From contig JAIOOR010000026.1 of NCBI GenBank assembly GCA_021414365.1, forward strand, positions 1 to 63,205: DNA of 63,205 nt, written 5' to 3'. This DNA comes from Nitrosarchaeum sp. (GTDB taxonomy: Archaea; Thermoproteota; Nitrososphaeria; Nitrososphaerales; Nitrosopumilaceae). Below are positions 1 to 7,026 of this stretch, one piece after another. The first letter of the stretch is position 1. Each line of letters starts with the position of its first letter. The notes beneath the pieces are model-generated. The model saw nothing but the letters and a program-made list of their open reading frames with translations. It ran no database searches and was not told the DNA's origin. The position numbers and the translations under genes were made by a program.

Positions 1-198
1 CTCTTTCAAATTAATTTTATTATGTCTAGTCTAATTCAATTTAGATCTATTATTTGAATTATTCCTGATTTTGATGTCATGATGTATGATTAACTGTCCT
101 TTATGGAATACAATTAATGCAAAATTCAATCTTTTTGCTATATTCTTACTCACCGGTAAAAAATTAAACTTAATAGACCGATTTCTGATGTAAGTATA

Positions 199-360
199 AT
201 GGGACGTAGAAAAACTCAGAAAATTATACGCACAGGTCCAAAAAATGCAACAACTGGACTGTGTCCATTGTGCAAGACAATTGGTAAGGTTTTCCTTCTT
301 GGTCCACCAGGTCAAGAAAGAGGCAAATGCGAGAAATGCCGCCAAGAATTTGAATTATAG
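199..360 (+). CDS. Small zinc-ribbon protein (53 aa)
   Basis: This 53-residue ORF starts at an ATG just after a TATA-like stretch (AAACTTAATA, near 165-174), so the mRNA is probably leaderless. The product is basic at its N-terminus (MGRRKTQKI) and carries two CxxC knuckles, CPLC and CEKC, separated by a short loop containing GPPGQERGK. That is the layout of a single treble-clef or zinc-ribbon fold binding one zinc ion. No enzyme motif is visible, and nucleic-acid or protein binding is only inferred from the fold and charge. A longer ORF on the opposite strand over the same bases has no recognisable content and I regard it as a shadow. The gene is followed after 74 bp by another small ORF on the same strand. 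Confidence 0.75.
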   Translation: MGRRKTQKIIRTGPKNATTGLCPLCKTIGKVFLLGPPGQERGKCEKCRQEFEL

Positions 361-434
361 TTACAAAAAACTAACCACCCCATCAAAATATTTACCCATA
401 ACTTTTTAAGACAATTTTTTTATGATAGATAATC

Positions 435-605
435 ATGAGTTCAGAAGCTGAAACAATCTATGAAAGAGTAGCAAAACTTGAAGATGAGATTGCATTACTT
501 AGAAGCGAAGTCGATATTCTTAAAAGAGCACTACGAAACAAGATTGCCCGTCATGAAATATCTATGATCAAGAAAGGACAAGATATCAGTTCTATTATTG
601 ATTAA
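435..605 (+). CDS. Short coiled-coil protein (56 aa)
   Basis: This is a 56-residue protein that is almost entirely helical and charged. From about residue 9 to 38 hydrophobic residues fall in heptad spacing (RVAKLEDEIALL, SEVDILKRAL), which indicates a short parallel coiled coil and probable dimerisation. There are no cysteines and no membrane segment. The stop codon overlaps the stop codon of the convergent SirB1-like gene: the palindrome TTAA at 602-605 supplies TAA on both strands. I do not recognise a named family, and a role as a small scaffold or nucleic-acid-associated protein is a guess from its form. Confidence 0.7.
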   Translation: MSSEAETIYERVAKLEDEIALLRSEVDILKRALRNKIARHEISMIKKGQDISSIID

Positions 606-1420
606 TTTTTTGTCTTTATACTTCTAATTAATTCTAAAATAAAATCAACATCCTCCGCATTTGGGTTAATCTCTAGATATCTATTCAAATATTTCAAAGC
701 AACATCTGAATTCAATAATCTCTCTTCTAGTATCCCTTTGTCTCTTATGTCTTCTGGCGAATTAGGTTCTAGTGATAAAACCATATTTGTACATCTTAGT
801 GCTTTATCATAAACAAAAGACTGAACATACGAATTTTTTAGATTCCTAGCTAGTCTGACAAGAATTTGCTCATGTCCTATTTCGTCTAAAAATTCTGGTT
901 TGAATTCCAGCTCTCCTCCAAAATTCTCGTCTAGAATTTCTTGAAGATCATCTACATCTAGTAACATTCCATCATCAAATGGATCTAAAATCATCTCTTC
1001 GTTGTATTTTACCAGTACGTGACTTGGAAATCCAATTATTTTAAGATCTAACCCAATAAATTTTGCAATTTCAACATATAGTATGGAAATTGTAATTGGC
1101 AATCCTGATTTTTTATCGATTACTTCATTTAAGAAATTATTTTTGGGATTATAGTAATCATCTGTATCTCCGCTAAAACCTAAATTTTGAAAAAGATGTT
1201 CATTTAAAATTGAAATTAGATATGTGGGATTTTTTATATCGCTTATTGATTCTTTTAATGATTTTCCGATGATGGCAATTTTTTGAATATATTCTTCAAC
1301 GTTTAGATCTGGATATTCTAAAATTTGAGCAAATTTTAGACACTTTTCAACTAGATTGAAGTTTGGATTTTTAGCAAATGAAATCCATTCAGCAACTAGG
1401 GGATCAAATTTTTCTTGCAA
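602..1420 (-). CDS. SirB1/transglutaminase-like protein with TPR tail
   Basis: This 272-residue protein has the usual length of the SirB1 family. The central block around residues 95-150 carries the family hallmarks: an FLNEVIDKKSG-type motif, LPITISILY, a hydrophobic helix ending in IGLDLKIIGFPSH, and ILDPFDDG. The fold is transglutaminase-like, but no nucleophilic Cys is seen at the catalytic position, which is normal for this family, so peptidase activity should not be assumed. The last 75 residues (from about QILVRLARNL) look like two tetratricopeptide helical repeats. The start lies only 3 nt downstream of the stop of the next minus-strand gene, so the two probably form one transcript. 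The cellular role of archaeal members is unknown. Confidence 0.8.
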   Translation of the reverse strand: MQEKFDPLVAEWISFAKNPNFNLVEKCLKFAQILEYPDLNVEEYIQKIAIIGKSLKESISDIKNPTYLISILNEHLFQNLGFSGDTDDYYNPKNNFLNEVIDKKSGLPITISILYVEIAKFIGLDLKIIGFPSHVLVKYNEEMILDPFDDGMLLDVDDLQEILDENFGGELEFKPEFLDEIGHEQILVRLARNLKNSYVQSFVYDKALRCTNMVLSLEPNSPEDIRDKGILEERLLNSDVALKYLNRYLEINPNAEDVDFILELIRSIKTKN

Positions 1421-1423
1421 TTG

Positions 1424-2638
1424 TCACTGTTTTATCCTATTGAGGTATAATTGTGGATCTTTTATCTCTCTGGTGTTAGGTGGGGTTTCTATTAATTGTC
1501 TAAATGTTTTTTTACCTAATTTTTCATAAATGTTTTTTGTAAAGTCTCGTCCCATGCTTTTTCGAACCTGATATGATGAGAAATCCGTGCCCATAAAGGT
1601 AGAAAGGTAATTTTGAAAATCCTCATCCTCTTTGAGGATGTTTTCTATTGCAAATCCTGCCATTCCCTCCATTATGGTAAAAGCTGCATGGTGTTGCTGA
1701 ATTGGATTTAACCATCTTTTGTAAATATCTAATAATTGAGGAATTTTATCTGAAATTTTAGGATCTATTTCTACATGTGTAAATGTCATTACATCTGGAC
1801 CAATTTGTTCAATTAAGAAATGATCCGGATTCAAAAAGAAAAACAAGTTTGCTTTTTTTGCAAAAGGAAAATCATCTGGAACTGCCTGAAGTTGTAAATA
1901 CTCTGAAAGCTCATTTACAGTTTGATTGTCCAATTTTAAAATGATCCTTGCCAACTCCTCATTAATTAAATTGACTTGAGTTGCTGCATTTTTGTTTAGT
2001 TGCTGCAATTTTTCTTGTGCTGAGTGAATCTGTTCTTCCAATACCGTCATTTTCACTGCTCCCACATATCCTGAATTTACATTTGCAAACCTTGATTCAT
2101 ACGGCTCTCCTTGCTTGTGCAGGATAATTTGAGGATACCTGGAAAGTACGAACTTGTTTAGATAAATCACAGAATCTAGATAATCACCATATGTTGTTGA
2201 AATTTTTGAGATATACTGTATTGCATAAGTAGAGTATACCAGATACTTTGCAGTGTCTTTTTTCATCAACTCTGCAATCTTGTTTAGATCTTCGTTTGCA
2301 ACCGCATCAAATAACTCTCTTACGTATTCTTTTGATTTTTCATCTGAGAAAACCTTTTCACCTTTTAATTTTTTCAACTCTATCAATTCTGGGAACTCTA
2401 TCTTCAAATCATTTGAGATTTTAATATCCAAAAACTCTTCAACTTTGTTTTTTAATTCTGGGAAAACTTCCTGAGCAATTTTTTCTAAATCATCAAATTT
2501 TACTTTAAATGAAAGATCCTCTCTTGCTCTATCTGCTAGTCTTGCAATCTCGTTTTCTTCGTTAATTTCAACAGATAATTGCCCAAATAACGCCTCTGCA
2601 AATTCTTCAAATTCGCCCATTCCGCATAAAATCGTCAA
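1424..2638 (-). CDS. Conserved protein of unknown function (404 aa)
   Basis: This is a soluble, mostly helical, acidic protein of 404 residues with no signal peptide. I do not recognise a characterised family. A central helix contains GAVKMTVLEEQIHS (residues about 190-203), in which E-E-x-x-H resembles a zincin HExxH helix with the first histidine replaced. A second conserved-looking helix, AAFTIMEGMAGFAIE (about 315-330), resembles the ExxxG helix after the HExxH helix in F420-associated Zincin_2 proteins. A degenerate metallopeptidase relative is therefore possible but unproven. An alternative start is the second Met (residue 7, GEFEEF onward). The gene is transcribed toward the SirB1-like gene with a 3-bp gap, which suggests cotranscription. 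Confidence 0.7.
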   Translation of the reverse strand: MTILCGMGEFEEFAEALFGQLSVEINEENEIARLADRAREDLSFKVKFDDLEKIAQEVFPELKNKVEEFLDIKISNDLKIEFPELIELKKLKGEKVFSDEKSKEYVRELFDAVANEDLNKIAELMKKDTAKYLVYSTYAIQYISKISTTYGDYLDSVIYLNKFVLSRYPQIILHKQGEPYESRFANVNSGYVGAVKMTVLEEQIHSAQEKLQQLNKNAATQVNLINEELARIILKLDNQTVNELSEYLQLQAVPDDFPFAKKANLFFFLNPDHFLIEQIGPDVMTFTHVEIDPKISDKIPQLLDIYKRWLNPIQQHHAAFTIMEGMAGFAIENILKEDEDFQNYLSTFMGTDFSSYQVRKSMGRDFTKNIYEKLGKKTFRQLIETPPNTREIKDPQLYLNRIKQ

Positions 2639-2708
2639 ATACTCAATTTAACATTATTCTTTAGAATTAAAAGAAATTATTAGTTCAATTCTATTATCTT
2701 AGTATACA

Positions 2709-3581
2709 ATGCATGAGTTCAGTCTGGATTTTCTAAGGTGTGTAAGATGTGGATCTAAATTAGAACTTGAGATATTTAAAAAGGGAACAGAAATTGAGGA
2801 AGGCTTTTTGACATGCATGAACTGCTCACTGTGTTTTCCAATCATTAAAAAAATTCCTATACTGTGGGATGATTTTGCAAAATATGTATCTGAGCGTATT
2901 ATGTTGGGCGGTAAATTATTTAATTTTGTATCTCACGAAAAGATGAAAAAATTCATCAAAAATACTCTTCTTAATTCTAAACGAAACACTGATGATAGAA
3001 CAACACTTGAAGAAAGATGGAGCAAAATCTATCAAAATAGTCAGAAATCAAAATTTTACTCAATAATTAAAAATGATCTATGTGCTTTGCCTTCTTCAAA
3101 ACTTGTTTTAGAATATGGATGCTCTATTGGAACCATATCCAGATTTCTTGCAAATTCCAATCAAAATGTATTTGGGATTGACAGATCATTTAGTGCGATT
3201 AGCATTGCAAAAAAAGTACAAAAAGAAAATTTGGATTATTTCGTAGCCGATTTAATGTCTAATGTTTTTGGTAAAACAAAATTTGATTTGATTTTGGCAC
3301 TAAATGTTCTAGAATTAGTAGAGCCACAAGACTTGCTTGAGCATGTCTCCAAACAAATTCTAAAAGGCAGTTTTGTCATATCTGACCCTTATGATTTTGA
3401 CAGGGGTAAACATTCAGTAAAAAAACCCTTTGACGAGATAACTTTGCGGTCAAGTCTTGAAAATTTGGGATTTACAATTTCTACAAAAACAAAAAAACCA
3501 TCTCATTTGACTTGGAATCTAAAAATAAATTCACGCTCAACTTTGAACTACAAAGTTGATTTTATAATTGCAAAAAATTGA
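2709..3581 (+). CDS. Trm112-like zinc domain fused to SAM methyltransferase
   Basis: The 290-residue protein has two parts. Residues 1-60 form a Trm112/UPF0434-like domain with four zinc cysteines (RCVRCG and TCMNCSLCF) and the typical PIIKKIPIL stretch. Residues about 100-225 form a class I Rossmann methyltransferase: motif I is LEYGCSIGT, the acidic ribose-binding residue lies in VFGIDRS, and motif IV is DLILALNVLE. In eukaryotes and other archaea Trm112 is a separate activating subunit for tRNA, rRNA and release-factor methyltransferases, so a covalent fusion suggests a self-activated enzyme. The substrate cannot be told from sequence. The gene is monocistronic, with poly-A/T-rich flanks. 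Confidence 0.8.
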   Translation: MHEFSLDFLRCVRCGSKLELEIFKKGTEIEEGFLTCMNCSLCFPIIKKIPILWDDFAKYVSERIMLGGKLFNFVSHEKMKKFIKNTLLNSKRNTDDRTTLEERWSKIYQNSQKSKFYSIIKNDLCALPSSKLVLEYGCSIGTISRFLANSNQNVFGIDRSFSAISIAKKVQKENLDYFVADLMSNVFGKTKFDLILALNVLELVEPQDLLEHVSKQILKGSFVISDPYDFDRGKHSVKKPFDEITLRSSLENLGFTISTKTKKPSHLTWNLKINSRSTLNYKVDFIIAKN

Positions 3582-3642
3582 ATTCTGCTAAATATTTAGG
3601 CAAAATGTGTTCATCTCTATAAGCGTCATTGAGGTAATACAA

Positions 3643-3706
3643 GTACGTAGTAGTGTGAGTTTGCACATCCGTAAGGAAGGACTGAATTAACTACTCAGCT
3701 ACGTAT
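3643..3706 (+). ncRNA. Candidate structured RNA (three-way junction)
   Basis: A closing stem pairs TACGTAG (3644-3650) exactly with CTACGTA (3699-3705), extended by a G-U pair at 3643/3706. Inside it, TAGT (3651-3654) can pair with ACTA (3690-3693). Two short hairpins follow: GTG/CAC (3655-3657 with 3664-3666) and TCC/GGA (3668-3670 with 3675-3677) closed by a GTAA, that is GNRA, tetraloop. A TATA-like AAATATTTAG (about 3590-3599) lies upstream and a T-run follows at 3714-3719, so a discrete transcript of about 95 nt is plausible. It does not match tRNA, 5S, SRP or RNase P RNA as I know them. It could also be a leader element for the mini-genes downstream. The strand is inferred from the promoter-like and T-rich flanks. 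Confidence 0.4.
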
Positions 3707-3732
3707 GAAAACCATTTTTGTAAAAATCCTTG

Positions 3733-3742
3733 CCTTATATCC
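3733..3742 (+). promoter_or_regulatory. TATA box of the mini-gene operon
   Basis: CCTTATATCC is centred about 26 nt before the ATG at 3763. This is the archaeal TATA-to-start spacing for a leaderless transcript and supports expression of the three mini-genes that follow. Confidence 0.5.
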
Positions 3743-3762
3743 TAGTGAATGCCTACTTGAGT

Positions 3763-3873
3763 ATGTTAAAAAAACTATTTGCAAAATTGCAACGAAATCA
3801 AAAAAAGACATCAGATGATGTAAACGCATTCAAAGAATCTGAAAAAAAGACAATAGAGAAGGAAGAAAAATAA
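3763..3873 (+). CDS. Lysine/glutamate-rich mini-protein (36 aa)
   Basis: This ORF is too short for most gene finders. It encodes 36 residues, starting MLKKLFAKLQRNQKK and ending in a charged K/E tail (KTIEKEEK). The N-terminal third could form an amphipathic helix and the rest is hydrophilic. The evidence that it is a gene is positional: a TATA box 26 nt upstream, and a next ORF beginning one base after its stop, followed by a third with the same one-base spacing. No family is recognised. Confidence 0.45.
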   Translation: MLKKLFAKLQRNQKKTSDDVNAFKESEKKTIEKEEK

Positions 3874-3874
3874 A

Positions 3875-3982
3875 ATGAAGTACAACTGCAAGGATTGCAC
3901 TTTTCATTGGGAAGGATGGATGGATACATTTGAGAGAGTACTAGTCCATGAAAAAACTCATTTGAAAAAACCATCTGATTAG
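3875..3982 (+). CDS. C2H2 zinc-finger-like mini-protein (35 aa)
   Basis: This ORF encodes a 35-residue protein that is essentially one zinc finger: Cys5 and Cys8 (CKDC), then aromatic TFHW, a helix DTFERVLVHEKTH and a histidine pair spaced HxxxH. This matches the C2H2 consensus C-x2-C-x(12-18)-H-x(3-5)-H. Nothing flanks the finger except a basic tail (LKKPSD). Nucleic-acid or protein contact is inferred from the fold. It begins one nucleotide after the stop of the previous mini-gene. Confidence 0.55.
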   Translation: MKYNCKDCTFHWEGWMDTFERVLVHEKTHLKKPSD

Positions 3983-3983
3983 C

Positions 3984-4160
3984 ATGGCTGGATTTTTAGG
4001 TGATAAACAAGCCAATATTGTTCATCATTTAGGTAACATGAAAAAAGAATGTAAACTTGTGGAAATGAAAATTATCGACAGGCAATACTTTACTCCTGAT
4101 ACACTGGAAAACGCCAAATCCAAAAATTTTTCTTCATGCACATGGTGTATTGGAAATTAA
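3984..4160 (+). CDS. Small protein with C-terminal CxxC (58 aa)
   Basis: This 58-residue protein begins MAGFLGDKQANIVHHLG and ends in SSCTWCIGN, with the cysteine pair CTWC close to the C-terminus and one further Cys at about residue 22. A terminal CxxC may be redox-active or metal-binding. It is the third gene of the tight mini-operon, starting one base after the zinc-finger ORF. No family is recognised. Confidence 0.5.
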   Translation: MAGFLGDKQANIVHHLGNMKKECKLVEMKIIDRQYFTPDTLENAKSKNFSSCTWCIGN

Positions 4161-4226
4161 AATGATGTTTTGAGTTTCTAAAAAATTATTTGAGTAAAAA
4201 CTACTGTCAAACCCCTTACATAATCG

Positions 4227-4233
4227 TTTAATA
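4227..4233 (+). promoter_or_regulatory. TATA box of the cupredoxin gene
   Basis: TTTAATA is centred about 29 nt upstream of the ATG at 4259, giving a transcription start almost at the start codon. This indicates a leaderless mRNA. Confidence 0.5.
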
Positions 4234-4258
4234 CCATGTTGGACTAAAACAATACTGG

Positions 4259-4736
4259 ATGGCAAGCAAATCTACCACAATCGGATTAATTGCAGGGATT
4301 GTAATTGCAATAGTAATGGCATCTGCTGCACTAGTGATGCTTGCCAACATGAATGCTAAAGTCGATACTGTATTAGGACATGAAAAAGATGAAAACTTGG
4401 AAGTTGGAGCACCGGGACTTGCCAAAAACGAGTTTTACATTTTCACACAGGAATTAAACGCAGATGAGGAAAAAGCTGGAGTGCCAGTTGCAGTATTTTC
4501 ACTTACTGAAATTATAGTTCACAAAGGAGACAAAGTTACAATTCACTTTTTCAACCCAGCAGAGAATCCTGAAGACCGACATACTTTTACCATGGAATCA
4601 CCATATCAAATGAATTATGATATGGCTGGTGGGGAAAACACCACATTTACATTCACAGCCGACACGGTAGGGACTTACCTATTACTGTACATATGATTTA
4701 CCAAGCATGGTAGGTCAACTGGTAGTATTGCCATAA
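4259..4736 (+). pseudogene. Membrane-anchored cupredoxin, frameshifted near its 3' end
   Basis: The open frame runs 4259-4696 (145 aa). It has an N-terminal membrane anchor (residues 8-30) and a plastocyanin-like domain ending abnormally in GTYLLLYI, with a copper-ligand histidine at H108 (DRHTFTM). The second copper loop is missing in this frame. It lies in another frame immediately downstream: from 4680 the bases read YYCTYDLPSM and then VGQLVVLP and a stop at 4734-4736. Restoring two bases, most simply one TA of a TATA run after 4678, would fuse the halves into GTYLYYC and so on. The gene is therefore either disrupted or carries a sequencing error. Even when repaired, the position after CTY is Asp rather than the usual His ligand, so copper binding may already be weakened. 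Thaumarchaea use many such blue-copper proteins in electron transfer. Confidence 0.75.
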
Positions 4737-4918
4737 TCGTTTCTAAAAATCTAATTTGTATAACTCTGATTGATGCATTTCTTTATTTTGAATACTTTTG
4801 TCATACATTTCTCTGAATATGATTCCTATGATAATATGGAAATCTATGGAAATCTATGTACTTTACAGCAAATACCACCCTGAAGTTTATCATCTGTTTT
4901 TGATATATTGTTAGTATC

Positions 4919-5335
4919 TTGCTGTCAACACCTAGTCTGGAACAAAGTTTGGACATCTCAAAATTATGTAACAGTATTCTATCAGTAGACCACAAGATTC
5001 GTTTTTCATGTTATATAAATAGAAATGGAAGAATTGTAGAATCCAAACACTGTGATGACAGACTAGTTACAAATCTCACTAGTCAGGAATTTGAAATGTT
5101 GTGTATGCAATGCAAATTACAATCATCTATGAATAAAGAATTTGAGAAAAAATTAGGTCATCTTGATTATATGCTCAGCTGCAGAGCATCTACATTTGAT
5201 TTTATTTTTCCATTTTATGATGGAGTTATTTTAATAATCACTGATAAAGAAATCTCAATTCAAAGTTTAAGTGGACAATTCTTAGAATTGATAAACAATT
5301 TTGAATTTGACTCAAAGGATGGCTATCTTCGATAA
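4919..5335 (+). CDS. Thaumarchaeal protein of unknown function (138 aa)
   Basis: This is a soluble 138-residue protein with a TTG start and no membrane segment. The N-terminal half contains a beta hairpin-like IRFSCYINRNGRIVES and a pair of cysteines in MLCMQCK. The C-terminal half is a beta/alpha domain (FDFIFPFYDGVILIITDK). It resembles the small single-domain families (DUF6659-like, from memory) that are expanded in Nitrosopumilus genomes and sit near regulators. The upstream 180 bp hold only an imperfect TATA region and a 10-bp direct repeat. Function unknown. Confidence 0.65.
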   Translation: MLSTPSLEQSLDISKLCNSILSVDHKIRFSCYINRNGRIVESKHCDDRLVTNLTSQEFEMLCMQCKLQSSMNKEFEKKLGHLDYMLSCRASTFDFIFPFYDGVILIITDKEISIQSLSGQFLELINNFEFDSKDGYLR

Positions 5336-5351
5336 AAATGTTTGATATATC

Positions 5352-5450
5352 ATGAGTTTCAGAGAATGCGTTCATTGTGGAAGGGAATATGAAGATGTCT
5401 TTAATAGAAGAATTTGTTCAAATGAATGTTTATTTGAAATCTCCTCTTGA
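5352..5450 (+). CDS. Zinc-knuckle mini-protein (32 aa)
   Basis: This ORF encodes 32 residues with four cysteines in two pairs (CVHC at 6-9 and CSNEC at 23-27) around a GREYEDVFNRR linker. It resembles a minimal treble-clef/FYVE-like knuckle (compare YHHC or DUF2256-like mini-zinc proteins). It starts 16 bp after the previous gene on the same strand and ends back-to-back with a convergent small gene. Too short for a confident family assignment. Confidence 0.5.
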   Translation: MSFRECVHCGREYEDVFNRRICSNECLFEISS

Positions 5451-5600
5451 TTATCCTAATTTTTTAATCTCCATGCGAGTTTCCTTTAACTCTTTTTCTA
5501 ACTTTTCTTTTTCATTTTGAGGCATTGAATTATCGCATAATTTCTGTAGAATCAAGAATTCTTTGTTCTTTAATTCGGCAAGATAACTGTGTTCGCTCAT
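5451..5600 (-). CDS. Small helical protein (49 aa)
   Basis: This ORF encodes 49 residues, MSEHSYLAELKNKEF onward, predicted to be entirely alpha-helical with a charged coiled-coil second half (NEKEKLEKELKETRMEIKK). It ends exactly one base after the stop of the convergent knuckle protein and begins 14 bp after the end of the Nramp gene on the same strand, so it could be read from the transporter transcript. No family recognised. Confidence 0.5.
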   Translation of the reverse strand: MSEHSYLAELKNKEFLILQKLCDNSMPQNEKEKLEKELKETRMEIKKLG

Positions 5601-5614
5601 TGTTGTTTTAGATC

Positions 5615-6916
5615 TTAACTAAACATATAATTCAAAAGTAAAACGTTTAGTATTATTATTATTGATACGGCAATAACTGCTATGATTTTTGTGTGTGTCC
5701 TATTTACGTACTCTTTTCCCATAATCTTTTCTTTGCTTGTAAAATACACCAGTGGAATTATTGTAAATGGGAGTTGTAAACTAAGGATTACTTGACTGAT
5801 GACTAGAATGTCTAAGGTGTTTACTCCATAATAAATTGCAATTATTGCTGGAATAATTGTGATTGTTCTAATTACGATCTTTCTTTGCCATAATTTTGCT
5901 TTGAATTTTGTAAATCCCTCAAAAATTATCTGACCTGAAAGTGTAGCTACTACAGAAGATGCCAACCCTGATGCAAGCAATGCTATTCCAAATGCGGTAC
6001 TGGACACATTACCAAGCAATGGTGTGAGTGTTTCATAGGCTGCCTCAATTGATTCTATAACTATGTTATTTTGATGAAATGTTGCAGCTGACATTACAAG
6101 AATTGCACCGTTTATCAAACCTGCAACACTTAGTGCAAATATCGTATCTACCGTTGAAAATTTTATGATTCTTTTTGGATATTTTAAAATCTCAAACATG
6201 CTTTTTCTGGTTTTCATCATTGCAGAATGTAAGAAAATTGCGTGAGGCATTACCGTTGCTCCCAAAATTCCTACTGCAATAACTACACTGCCTGATTGTA
6301 ATTCAGGAACTATGGCATGGTACGCAATCTGTGTTCCATCTGGACTGGAAAGATAAATCTCTAAAAGGTATATGCTGGCAATTAGTACCATCATTCCTAC
6401 AATTATTGATTCCACTTTTCTTATGCCAATTCGTTCTAGTCCAAGAATGAGTAAAGTATCCAGTCCTGTAATTATTGCCCCATAAATCAGGGGAATTCCA
6501 AATAACAAGTAAAATGCAATTGCTGCCCCTACAACTTCTGCTAAATCAGTTGCAATAATTGCAATCTCAGCTGTAATCCAAAGGAAGAATGATTTTGATT
6601 TTGATAAATTATCCCTGCAATTTTCAGCCAGACTAAAACCTGTAATTATTCCAAGCTTTGAAGAAAGATACTGCATAAACATCCCAATGACGTTGCTCAT
6701 CACTACAACCCACAACAGAGAATACCCGAATTTTGAGCCTGCAGCAATATCTGTGCCCCAATTTCCAGGGTCGATATATGCAACTCCTACCACTAGTCCC
6801 AAACCTGAAAATCTGATAAAATAAAACATCCTCTGACGTCTTGTCATGGCTGAATACTCTTTTGACAATGCTACATATTGTAATGCTGGATATAATAATT
6901 TAGTGTACTGCAACAA
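5615..6916 (-). CDS. mntH: Nramp-family divalent metal transporter
   Basis: This 433-residue membrane protein has about eleven hydrophobic helices. The two Nramp metal-site signatures are present: the unwound TM1 motif DPGNWGTD (residues 49-56) and the TM6 motif MPHAIFLHS (about 223-231). Together they select Mn2+ or Fe2+ in a proton-coupled importer of the plasma membrane. The start is uncertain: TTG at 6916 gives 433 aa, while an ATG at residue 24 (MTRRQRM) gives a more usual N-terminus. A TATA-like CTTATAAAG on the minus strand near 6934-6942 would place the transcript start at about 6914, compatible with the second TTG. Iron or manganese uptake fits the metal-rich ammonia-oxidation machinery of this lineage. 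Confidence 0.9.
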   Translation of the reverse strand: MLQYTKLLYPALQYVALSKEYSAMTRRQRMFYFIRFSGLGLVVGVAYIDPGNWGTDIAAGSKFGYSLLWVVVMSNVIGMFMQYLSSKLGIITGFSLAENCRDNLSKSKSFFLWITAEIAIIATDLAEVVGAAIAFYLLFGIPLIYGAIITGLDTLLILGLERIGIRKVESIIVGMMVLIASIYLLEIYLSSPDGTQIAYHAIVPELQSGSVVIAVGILGATVMPHAIFLHSAMMKTRKSMFEILKYPKRIIKFSTVDTIFALSVAGLINGAILVMSAATFHQNNIVIESIEAAYETLTPLLGNVSSTAFGIALLASGLASSVVATLSGQIIFEGFTKFKAKLWQRKIVIRTITIIPAIIAIYYGVNTLDILVISQVILSLQLPFTIIPLVYFTSKEKIMGKEYVNRTHTKIIAVIAVSIIIILNVLLLNYMFS

Positions 6917-7026
6917 ATTTTGCCCAAGCTAACTTTATAAGATAAATTCAAAATTGTTTAATATGTGAAATCCACAAACTTTTTTCTTAAAACTTAATTT
7001 AACATAAAATTTAGGTAAATCATAAT

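Noticed and set aside
31-345. 104-aa minus-strand ORF over the first small gene
   Set aside because: It runs antisense to the zinc-ribbon ORF, which has a TATA box, an ATG and a CxxC pattern. The antisense product has no recognisable features.
3643-3706. SRP, RNase P or 5S RNA
   Set aside because: The length (about 65-95 nt) and fold do not fit any of these.
4836-4855. 10-nt direct repeat (two copies of ATGGAAATCT)
   Set aside because: It is too short and isolated to be a CRISPR or mobile-element repeat; probably a local slippage duplication.
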